From positions 6,115,235 to 6,179,234 of the forward strand of contig OX453284.1 in NCBI GenBank assembly GCA_949710005.1: a stretch of DNA of 64,000 nt, written 5' to 3'. This DNA comes from Ricordea florida (lineage: Eukaryota; Cnidaria; Anthozoa; Corallimorpharia; Ricordeidae). Each line of letters starts with the position of its first letter. The first letter of the stretch is position 1. Both the position numbers and the translations under genes were made by a program. The notes below the pieces were generated by a model. It was not told the DNA's origin. It worked only from the letters and a program-made list of their open reading frames with translations, and searched no databases. Below, in pieces: positions 27,940 through 37,605 of the stretch.

Positions 27940-29436
27940 GAGCCGCAGGCGAGTGTTTCCACAGATTTTTCGTGTTCTCCCAAACTTTCAAGAGTGTTTC
28001 TATAACTTGATAGAAACACAAAGAATGTGTTTTATATTTCTTTTGGAAAACACAGCGATGAAAAAAGGAAAACAACTTGTTAACTTTGATGACCAAAGTG
28101 TAAATTCTCTTTGGTCGCATCATCATTACGTCAACAGCTCGTGCTAGTTCTGTGTTTCTATCAAGTTATAGAAACATGAATTCTAACAAATAAGCGCACG
28201 TACTTTCTTAGGACTGTTTTCCAATGTGCTATACTATAGGTTTAGAAACCTTTCAGATACATTGTTCATAAAGGGCAACACACAAAAGAATTCTTTTCTT
28301 GTCTACTCTTTCATCAACATAATTACTGTGCTTCTTTGATCACATAAACCAAATGAGGTTGTATTCCAAAACCATAAGTATGAATAATATCCGGACACAG
28401 GTATGTTTCATGAGTATTAACATTCAAGAAGTTATTTTGGAATGATTTCCGCACAGGTCCCTACTTCACTATGCATGCTTTAGTTGAATTGTCTTGGGAA
28501 GTGCGCGTGCAAACATTTCTTGTACGGCTACAGCATGCATAATGAAGTAGGGACCTGTGCGGAAATCTTACCGTTATTTTCCTTGACTATACTAATATAT
28601 AATACAACAATCTAAGTGATAAATCTTAATTATTTTTAATTACTTTTAATAAATACATACTTGCTGAAATGAATTGTTTATAACAGCGAATTTAGTTTCA
28701 GACCTTTCACTATGATGACAAGTCACCCATCACTTTAATTTCATTTTACCTCGATCATTTTCTGTCTGTTCTTCAGTGGGTTCATCGGCGGTTCTGTGAG
28801 CAAAACCTGCATGGAATGAAGTCCCACATTTTAATAAATACCACATTTCAGCCTGACAAAAGTTCAAGCACTTTAGGAGTTTTAATTAAATTAAAGAGAC
28901 TCGATCAACCCGACGTTCTACCTTGCAGTTCCGTGGATTCACATTGAGTTTGGTCTCTCCAAACGTGTAATCCCACACATGCTTCATGTCGTCCCAGTTT
29001 CGCACAATTCCGTTGTCCATGGGATAGTTTACCTCTAGCATATGTCTGAGTTTGCTGGCTTCGTCTCCTACCATTAGATCCTTAAAAAAATTACGTACAG
29101 TAACAAAGTTGGCGTGAACTCCTTTACTCTGTGGATGAGTGCCTCCGTTTAAAATCAATGAACTGACAACATACTCAAACCATCAAGTGAAGAAAGGCTA
29201 ATTACCTTGACTTCGATGTCTCCCACTTTCGCTGTTGATCGTATGATGGGTCTTCCCACCATCGAAGGGAAGATGTGAGCCGGAAAGTTGGAGCCTGCAT
29301 AACCACACTTGACGAACTGTTGAACAACAACCAAGGTAAATACAGTTAGCATGTAATTTAAACTAGTGTAAACTAAGATGAGGCTTACCCCTGTTCCATT
29401 GTCACAAACGAGCACTTTGTTCCCCTTGGAATCCAT
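24410..29436 (-). CDS. ACTR2: Actin-related protein 2 (ARP2), complete, 10 exons, 394 aa
   Basis: Actin-like subunit of the seven-protein Arp2/3 complex, which nucleates branched actin filaments in the cytoplasm. Exons in transcript order: 29436-29389, 29316-29206, 29080-28922, 28806-28750, 27526-27454, 27326-27190, 26423-26338, 26251-26188, 26052-25774, 24580-24410. All phases agree and the total is 394 codons plus stop, the usual ARP2 length. The start [16 protein letters not shown] and the block [20 protein letters not shown] are the actin-fold phosphate-1 region; [20 protein letters not shown] is phosphate 2; [20 protein letters not shown] is the adenosine-side motif. The insert-rich stretch after [13 protein letters not shown] and the end [15 protein letters not shown] are ARP2-like rather than conventional actin. 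Several introns carry young MITEs (25399-25614 and 28439-28572). Confidence 0.97.
25399..25500. mobile_element. piggyBac-like MITE, copy 1 (TTAA-flanked, 20-bp TIRs)
   Basis: Begins TTAACCCTTTCACTCCCAAG and ends with its exact inverse. TTAA at both ends plus a CCCT terminus is the piggyBac signature. The interior has no gene. It is in the ARP2 intron 24581-25773. Confidence 0.88.
25513..25614. mobile_element. piggyBac-like MITE, copy 2
   Basis: 102 bp in the same orientation as copy 1 and differing from it by one base by eye (tgacatta versus tgacttta). The two copies are separated by only 12 bp, so this is either a double insertion or a local duplication. Confidence 0.88.
26930..27030. mobile_element. 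Fragment of the fold-back family seen at 44452-44740 and 57382-57565
   Basis: Contains gggctaacgctcgaaacgtc, cctcccttttaccttacggt and ggtataacttacttaatcaa, ending near the block ccaatttcttgtg. It is one arm of a longer element and lies in the ARP2 intron 26424-27189. Confidence 0.75.
27845..28235 (-). mobile_element. Fold-back element, copy 2 (inverted relative to 16490-16850)
   Basis: Carries the same repeated palindrome (gtttctattgagttatagaa and relatives), the block with catcattacgtcaac, and the terminal block ending cttaggactgttttcc. Overlapping short frames on both strands (27851-28147) are by-products of the palindromes. It is in the ARP2 intron 27527-28749. Confidence 0.82.
28439..28572. 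mobile_element. 134-bp MITE, copy 1, with perfect 8-bp target duplication
   Basis: The TIRs run about 41 bp with three mismatches and begin GGAATGATTTCCGCACAGG. The flanks 28431-28438 and 28573-28580 are both gttatttt. The sequence is identical over all 134 bp to 35489-35622. It is in the same ARP2 intron as 27845-28235. Confidence 0.95.
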
Positions 29437-29604
29437 GGCGGTGCTTCTCACCACCACTTTAGCCAAAAACAAAATGGCTGCCGTTCACTTCCTCAACGCC
29501 TTGTCACGTGACAAAAGTATATTCCGACACCTCCCCCAGCCTCGAGATAGCGCGGCGACACGAGTCTGTCAACAGGAAGAGAACGCCCAGGCTCTGTCGA
29601 CTCG

Positions 29605-29760
29605 GGAAAGGGTTGACTCCAAGGCTTAGTATGGGAGATAGAATGATGGGCTCAGGACTGCGTATATCCAGATTAGTGGTCAGGACGGATATTGAACCCG
29701 GGACGGTGACCAGATTACAAGTCCAGTGCCCTAACCACTCGGACATACTGCCCCTACAAC
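29605..29760 (-). mobile_element. tRNA-derived SINE near the ARP2 start
   Basis: On the minus strand it starts ggggcagtatgtccgagtgg, then ttagggcactggacttgtaa and a B-box-like cccgggttcaata, as in a tRNA with a long D arm. A short body follows to about 29605. The anticodon-loop position reads TGT. The arms are imperfect and a body follows, so it is called a SINE. Confidence 0.7.
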
Positions 29761-30687
29761 TATGGTAGGTATTTACTCACAATATCACCGTCCTGTCAGA
29801 AACAAAGTTTCAAGCTTTCAGGGGCATACACCCCCAATTCCTTACCAGTGGAGCACAGAACCCAGACTTGTGTAGTGTTTTTCACTTTTTTTTTTTGCGC
29901 AAAAACTTCGCACCTTATCTGCCTCCCAGGTCCAAGTTTTCTATTGTTCTTATCGAACAATGCTTCTTGCGTATTTTCAGCTAAGACAGGGCCTACTTTT
30001 GGTGACCTTGTGGCATTAACCTATCTTATTGCCAACCTGACATTTGAATCGGAAACTGTGTTCGATCGGCAAAATCAGTTCAAATGTGACAAGTGTTAGA
30101 TCTGTTACCCCAAATGACAAGAACATGAAAATCTTGGAGGTCAATAGTCCAAAATGTGACTGTTTTTAAGAGTGGTTAAGTTTGCATCGGATTTTTTGGC
30201 TGATTTTTAATACTTCTCATATCTCCGATTATTGGTTCCTGAAATTTTCATGGAACATCAGTACGCGAAAACAGAACTTATCCCCTCCCTGTTAGACAAG
30301 GATGAAATCCCCCCAGCCAGTGCTACTTAAATAATATTACAAGACGAACCCTAGGAGAAAAACAATGTCAAGTAAGAGTGGATGATCAAACCCTTTATTC
30401 TCTTTGGACTGTATCTTTTTAAGTTCTTTTTCATCCAAAATGGATAAAGTCCGACTACATTAACGTGGCTGCTGCTGTAGTGTTAAACTTTTTTTGGTCT
30501 TTATTTCTAGGGACCTATACAGACAGGTAGTCTTTTCGCATACAAGGCACAAATTTACACAAGACTGTTACAGCCTAAAATGAAGAGACCATCTTGCTAT
30601 TTGTATTTGGAAAGCCATCCAGAAAAGATTGATTCCTAACCACCACTCATTTCAGAGTAGAACGGGGAAATTCAAAATAAAAGTACA

Positions 30688-30745
30688 AGGTCCTTTAGGT
30701 AATGAATCAAATAAAATACTAAATGATTCATTACCTAAAGGACCT
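30688..30745. ncRNA. 58-nt hairpin with a perfect 22-bp stem (possible miRNA-like precursor or small MITE)
   Basis: Left arm 30688-30709 (starts AGGTCCTTTAGGTAATGAAT) and right arm 30724-30745 are exact inverses, with a 14-nt AT-rich loop; pairing stops at both ends of the stem. Size and stem length resemble a small hairpin precursor, but a decayed palindromic element is at least as likely. There is no expression evidence. Confidence 0.25.
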
Positions 30746-30959
30746 CATAACATGCAAGTGTTATGAGATCTTCAAGCTGAAAATTAATGGAGGCAAGAGC
30801 AGCTAAGTCTGATATTTAAAAATAATTGTTAGTTGGTTATTAGCCTACTAGTTTGAGTTTTTAAGACTCAATAATTATTGAGAGTGCATATGTGTATCAA
30901 GTTTATTAATGAACTCACAGCAGGCAAGCACAAATAGTGTAACCTTCACCTTTCATTTC

Positions 30960-31075
30960 ATGTATAAAAGGAGCCCCACAGCCTAGCCTAATCACCATGG
31001 AAGAAGACGCTAGACAGGAGTGTCAAAACGTCAGGTTGGCGAACTGTAACTTTTGTGTCATAATTATTATTTTAA
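30960..31075 (+). repeat. Dispersed repeat, copy 1 (second copy at 46080-46195)
   Basis: Shares in order: ccacagcct/ccacagcca, taatcacc/taaccacc, gaagacg, gacaggagtgt/gacaggggtgt, ggttggcgaa/ggttggtgaa and tgtaactttt with the SCFD1 intron copy. It has no inverted ends or coding frame that I can see. Confidence 0.65.
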
Positions 31076-31974
31076 ACCAGCATAGCCTTGAACTACGCCA
31101 GTTAGAGTAACTGTTTAAGTGTTAACCAACTGGCATACTTCCTTTTGTTCCACAGCAATATTTTTTAAATTTTACATTAGAAAATAAAACATATTGCTTT
31201 GCTCCAGGCATGTATGCTTTTTCAACTAGCAATCTACTACCAAATAGAGTACATTGACCAATCAGATTGCAGGATTCATGATAGCAGGTGAGTTGGTTTC
31301 TACTAATGTAGAAAACAAAATCAGCAAGAGTGGCAAAGCCAAAACAGCCCTTTACTGAACACCCCAATCAATATTAACCTAACTTAGCAAAATTTACAAA
31401 TATTTTCACTGATTTTATACATTCCTTTATATTTTAGTGAGAATACTATGAATGACTGCGTGTGTCCAAGAAAACTAAATTAACAGTTATTGAAATGTTA
31501 ATTATCCCCAAAGAAAACAAGATATAAGGACACAAGTGAACAGATTCTTATCACCCATTGACTTAAAGGTAAGTTTCACTTCAATGACCACTAGGATTGA
31601 AGGGACTAATGAAGTCAAATGAGATCAACTGTTCTCCAAAAACCACTATACATTATAAGAAAAGAAAAACAAGATGTGAAAAGAGAATAAAGATATTGAT
31701 AATCTGAGGGAAATTTTTTCTAAATCAGTACAGTGATAGTTTCCTCTCCAAATATTCTGTCATGGCTTTGGAATATTGCAATAAAAAACAGCATTACCAA
31801 AGCCCTGTGGACAATATGCAAAATTGCAAAGCACCCTAATAAATTAAAAACAGTACCATTTACATTGCAATCCTGACCATAAAAGAGGAAATACAAAATT
31901 ACTGGCATCATCTTTGCTGAGTTCATGTTCAAGAAATTAACAATAGAAAGTAAATGTGTGATTAATCCCTATAA

Positions 31975-34900
31975 TTATATGGTTTGTGGATATGATGAGT
32001 TCTGTATCTGTACACCTTGGGCAGAATCTGTCTCTTCATCGCTTATACTACTGTTCCTGTTGGTTGAACACCCTAGAAAAAATGGTGCATGTACTTATCA
32101 GCCCAGAAACTCTGCCACAATGTATAGAGCCATATCTATTGGAAGACATGATCATACTCTGACTTCTAACTTTTAACCTCTCTTCCTCATTATTCTAGTT
32201 TAAAATAATGGGATTGTAAAACGAATGTATTTAATTAATGTATTGACAACATATTAAGTTTCTAACAATCACAATAATTAATTTTCAAGTTTAAGTGAGC
32301 ATAGTTTTTTGTTTTTAGCAAGTCAAATGCTTGCATAACCAAAATATCACAACCCTGTGACCCAAATTCTTTCTCCCTCGAACAAATCAGACAGATCCCA
32401 ATCATACTTGAAGGTGAAACTGGAAGTTCTCCTGGCAAAACCATCCAATATGACTATTTAAACCAAATGCCATCTTTACATTACACCATCCCAATTGTGG
32501 AGTGATCACCCCCAATTCAAACTTTTTGACTGGAAATAACAGCAAAAAGCTGGCAAACTGATGCATTCCCAATCAATTGAGTACTGCAGACATTTCAAAG
32601 GTATACTGAATAGGAATTTGCACCCTAAAAAGCCAGTTGAAGCCTTTCAGTACCACTTACCACTTTACCTGGTCGCGCCCAAGTACGGATGAACCCCTCC
32701 TGACACGCCATCACTATACAATCTTCTTTAAATGCCAGAGCTGTTAACCGTTCATTGGCAACTTTCTTAGCTACTAAAGGTTCTAACATGGGTACTTCTT
32801 CCATTCTAGGACACAAAACTGTTCCAGGTGTCACATTTCCAGCATTTACCAAATGCTCAACTGACCTGCTTAAGGAATGCACTTGTGTTAAACTCTTTGG
32901 AGTGTCATAAGAAATTGGTGCAACAGCATTGCCGCTTCCAACATGATTCACCTCATGGGTGATTGGACCATTAGTAACACATTGTGCTGGAGCTGAATAA
33001 GAGTTTGATATCGTGGATGCACGAATGCTTCTGCCACGCGGTCGCTGTGGTTTTAAGACATCTTCACTTAAATCCCACAACATTAGGTTAGTATCTTGTC
33101 CAACAGAACCAAATCTGTATGAAGTAATACTTTTGTCTTCTGTATTTACAGAATTAAAGCCTTGTGGAGATGCAACTCCATTCTGTTCTATTTCTTCTTC
33201 ATCGCTGTCATCAACACGTTCGCCTCCACTTACACTCGTTGTGTAAGGATCAAAAGCAACTACTGTTATCCATGATTGGTGACCCCCACCACGTGCAATG
33301 ACTCTTCGCTCATGAAAACACCAGACTGTAACAAGATCATCCTCACCACCAGTGACTAAGTACTTACCATCAGGACTCCAACACACACATGTCAAACCAC
33401 CAAAATAACTCTTCATCACACCATATAGAGTTTGTGAATCAAAATCAAAAACACGAAGAAAACCATCTTGATTGACTGTTGCAATATGTTTACAGTCTGG
33501 AGAAAAGGTGAACTCATTTATTGAGCCACTGCCAATCATCCATTTACACACTGGGTTGCGTGTTGTCTTGGATTTTCCACTATGTATAGAATATCCTGGT
33601 CCTTGTTTCATTATTGCATATTGTGGGGGACCCACTCCTGCTGGGTGTTCTTTATTGTACACATACATATTTCCACTTTCATGGGCAACTAGAAACAAGT
33701 TCTCAGATCCAGGAATCCACTTGAGACATGTCACCTTTGTTTTGTCCACAAGTCTCTGAAAAATAGTGAAACAAGATTGTGAGAAAAATTCTTAACATAG
33801 TTTGAGGATTACACACACACGCATCTTTTTAAATTGGCTTTCAAGTTTACCTTCTACAAAGAAGAAGGTCAGAATTTGATTGAAATGAATGTAATAGTTT
33901 GAGATCTTTATCATTATGTTGCAGACTACATAGTGTTTTCCTTGAGTAGCCAGCATTTTTGTATATCATCTGGAACATTTCATATTCCATTTGCTGCACA
34001 TGTGTGGTGTCAAAGGTTACAGACAGTACCTTTGTTGAAACTGCCAAGTTTGATACCTCAAACCTTGAAGCTGTGCTGGTTTTATTGATAACTCACCTCT
34101 TCATTGAAAAGTTTGTTGACTTCGTGTTTGACGGGATCAAGCAGTTGTACTTGACCTGCTGAGAACCCAATCAATAGCTCCAAGCTATCAGATGACCTTG
34201 TTAACAGGTTAAAGTCATGACACGTGGGTATGGTCCCTTTGTAAAGGCGCTTGTCAAGTGGCTTTGTAAGGTCAGCAGCCTATAAGTCATTTGTGGCAAA
34301 ATCAAAAAAAAAATAAAGCCACGTACCATTAACTCTATCAAGTCACAGATCATCAACATTTCTTGACCCTGACATTCTCAATAGTGATCATCAAAGAACT
34401 TCTCTTTTCGATAACAATACAATGTAATTAAAGTGCTAAAAAAAAGAACTGAGAAATTGATCTCACACAACATTCTCTAAACTCAAACAACAAAATGTAT
34501 GTCACTCATGCAGGATAAATGCGACTAAGATCTTGTTATCAGGTGCTAATGTTTACCACCAAATGTGACTGTAGGTAACCTTTTTTCCTATTACCCCTCT
34601 TTCATTCCATATTTTAGAATCATCAGGAACTATAAGGTTTCAGATTGCAACAAAACAAACAACAAACAAAAACAAAAAAAACAACTTTATGTGAACGAAT
34701 AACATTACAGAAGCATAACCTGCAATTAGCAAAGCTATTTGAGGTGGGAAAAGGTAAGCAGGGTTTAGAATTACGACTAAAGGCTAACTAATAAGGAAAG
34801 TCCACAATTTATAAATGAGTAAAGTAAAAATTATAATAGATCAGAACTACATAACACAGCAAGGACGAAAGAATGAAACGACTTGAAGAAATAAAAACAA

Positions 34901-36590
34901 ATAGACAAGAATTTACTTATCAATGTTTTTGACTAGCTTTACCTTTATAATTAAGCTTTACCTTATTAATTAATGTGGGCAAATCAATATAGTCAATCTT
35001 CTGAATTCAAATTGCAATCAATTTTTAAAATGAAATTGTACCCTTTTTCTAGAACGTTTAGAAATTAGGTACCACTATTGAGCAAAATGGTTTAAATAAT
35101 CTGACACGCAAACACAATGCATACAAATCATTATCAAATTAAACGTTATATTCAAGGTTACTTATCCGTGTATGATCACACTGGCGACAAAAACAAAATT
35201 TTATCACTGACAATATTGCAATTTTTAGAACTAGGATAACATTCGTTTTCTCAGACATCGATTAAAACAAGCAAAAGCACCAACCAAAAACAAATCTGCT
35301 ACGAAGGCCAAATTTTAGACAGAATTTTAGAATTTTCTTCGCACTTTAAATTAATGAATAAAACGTCTTCTGGAATAAATATTGTAAAAGACCCTCGCTT
35401 CTTCGTCTGAGAACGCAGGATTCGAAAAACTTAATTCACAAATTTACGCAGAATATCCATAGACGGAGATTTCAACCTAACAAATGACGGAATGATTTCC
35501 GCACAGGTCCCTACTTCACTATGCATGCTTTAGTTGAATTGTCTTGGGAAGTGCGCGTGCAAACATTTCTTGTACGGCTACAGCATGCATAATGAAGTAG
35601 GGACCTGTGCGGAAATCTTACCCAAATGACTCTAGATGTCGAACAGCAATCAAAAGATGCTGCAAATTATCAATGATCTGGAACCTTACCACCATTTCGT
35701 ACCCAAATTCTCTTCCACAGCACTCGACAAAAGAATATATATTGACTGCATTAAACGGAAAAATAATCTTTCCTGTGGAACTTACATACATAAACATCGG
35801 AATTAGAAAAAAAACTACAACAGAATCTCGTTACTGTTCAGATATCAGGCACAAACATTCGATCCACAATTCCTTAAAATGTCTATATGCTGGACTTCGA
35901 ACGTTGACCTACGAAAATATGAGCTGATCGTTTATATAAACATTTAACAAGTTAGATGTTGGCTTGGTTAATACCTGGTAGTAAATACCCGATCGCTTTC
36001 ACTTTTAAGCAACAGTAATCAAATCACTGATACGAATGAGAGGGAGCCTCATTACAAAACAAGTTGCACATGACTTGTAAGAATGAATTCGTGTTCGTAT
36101 CCAGCTTAAAAAGATTCGTTTGATCGAATATATATTTTTAATAGTCAACAAGGTTAAAACTCGAAAATAACCGAATATCGCCCAACACAACAAATACAAG
36201 TCGGAGAAATTTATACATGAAAACCCAGATAATACAGGAAGTGTGGCAAATTCCAGAGAAATCTGTAAGTACAAGAAAACATACAAAACGGAAAGTGCAG
36301 CACATAAATACGAGACAATAAATACTTAATTCTGTTTGACATACCTTCCGTACGCCTTTGTAGATGTAAAAAAAGAGTTCCCTGCCGACATTAAATGCAA
36401 TTCGATCGTTGCAGCTACCGTGGTCTTTTACCGTCACAAACGATACTCGGACAGGGTGACATTGTTGTACATTGTACGGCACTTTGTTAGGTCGCGAATA
36501 AACCGACAGATCAAGCAATCTGTAGCAGCCCTCCTTTGTAACAAAATGCTGTTTGATTTCCTGAGCTGCTGCGCCTCTTACAGAGGCCAT
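31975..36590 (-). CDS. WDR20: WD-repeat protein WDR20, near-complete; last exon uncertain
   Basis: WD40 scaffold that, with UAF1 (WDR48), activates the deubiquitinases USP12 and USP46 (family knowledge). Exon 1 is 36590-36345 (MASVRGAAAQEIKQHFVTKE, ending RELFFYIYKGVRK), exon 2 34279-34097 (AADLTKPLDKR to KLFNEE), exon 3 from 33755. WD repeats are visible in exon 3 (CVCWSPDGKYLVTGGEDDLV; FGSVGQDTNLMLWDL), with a low-complexity insert between blades and the conserved end block CQEGFIRTWARPG. Two endings are possible. Splicing at 32669 (ccag, then gtaaag) to an acceptor before 32072 adds an acidic tail (SSISDEETDSAQG) and stops at 31975, giving 537 aa. Reading on from exon 3 without splicing stops at 32625. 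I favour the spliced form because the donor is good and the tail looks coding. Mammalian WDR20 is about 570 aa. Confidence 0.9.
35489..35622. mobile_element. 134-bp MITE, copy 2, with perfect 8-bp target duplication
   Basis: Every base matches 28439-28572. The flanks 35481-35488 and 35623-35630 are both caaatgac, a different target from copy 1, so this is an independent insertion. It is in WDR20 intron 1 (34280-36344). Confidence 0.95.
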
Positions 36591-37605
36591 TTTCCTTAGA
36601 ACACACACATGGTATAGTGAACTGACCGATCTGCTAACTTGGTTGCTTGCACTCTGTAAACTGAAAGCGAGGCAAAAAACACTGCCTCCATTGGACGCAT
36701 GCGTTGCAGCTTCTTCCCTGGACTTCATCTATGCCTACACTAAACACTGAAAGAAAGAGGTTCTGGCTACAAAGGCCTTGACAAACTGAAAATTTCCAAG
36801 TGTAAAGCGTAAAAACGTTCTATTGGAAGAAGAACTTTACTGTTAGCTTTCTAAAAAGAGAGCCTCTACGAATGCAGTTTTCACGCCCGAAAAAACGTAG
36901 GATTTCTGGAAAACTTTAGCTGGCACAATAACAACGCAAGCAAAACAAACCTGGGAACAGGGACGACGGAGCCTGGGAGACTGGAGGGCTTTTAGCCCCC
37001 CCACCACTGTCTAAACTGCTGTTTAACTTTGCTTGCAGCTTTGATATATTGTGGAGCTTAGAATAATTCTTCAAAATGCCATCAAATTCTCACCAATTTT
37101 TTTTTTTAGCCTGTTGTAAACTTGTCGTAGGTTTCATATAAGCCACAACTCACTTTGCTCTCTGACGGAGCAAGCAAAAATAAAAAAGAAACAACTCTTT
37201 TGGGATTTATTTTATATATTAACCTTATAATACATGAAACTGAAAAGGTTGGCAAATTTTCATTTCTGCAAATTCTATTTTCATTACGTTCTCTGTGAAT
37301 TACCTCAACCGAGATTCAGTTTACAAAAGTTTAGTTTTTTTTTTCCAGACTAGCAAGGCCTCGTGTGTGCTAAGAAGCTTGTTACAAGGATGTTATTTTT
37401 CCCCCGCAATTGCCATACCATCTGCTTTACAAATGAGAAAAAGAGGCTTTAATCACTTTCAAATCTTCGTGCTTGCGGAGTGTGACTTATGTTTTGGGTA
37501 TTTCCTAATTTGCAAAAAAACTTTCTACAAAATTTCCAAGGGGACTGGGAACAGGGACACGTCGGCACTCCTGATTACGCACGCGTTACTCCGGGAAAAT
37601 CCAAT
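36591..37605. promoter_or_regulatory. Shared 1-kb divergent intergenic region of WDR20 and SCFD1
   Basis: The two genes are head-to-head with start codons 1015 bp apart, so both promoters and 5' UTRs must lie here unless upstream noncoding exons exist. I see no clear TATA box in a convincing position and no repeat element. The region includes pyrimidine-rich and AT-rich stretches. Confidence 0.6.

Larger units (their letters stand above)
29437..31974. other. Intergenic: ARP2 promoter side to WDR20 3' end
   Basis: Holds a tRNA-derived SINE about 170 bp upstream of the ARP2 ATG, a 58-nt perfect-stem hairpin (30688-30745), and a dispersed repeat (30960-31075). The remainder is AT-rich with no supported gene. 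Part of the stretch below 31975 should be WDR20 3' UTR. Confidence 0.75.

Noticed and set aside
27851..28147. Overlapping 91- and 81-codon frames on opposite strands
   Set aside because: They lie inside a palindromic mobile element and mirror each other.
31925..32176. 83-codon plus-strand frame
   Set aside because: There is no similarity that I recognise, and it lies antisense to the proposed last WDR20 exon.
36138..36728. 196-codon minus-strand frame
   Set aside because: It contains WDR20 exon 1 but runs past a good donor at 36344 into the intron, and extends upstream of the homologous start.
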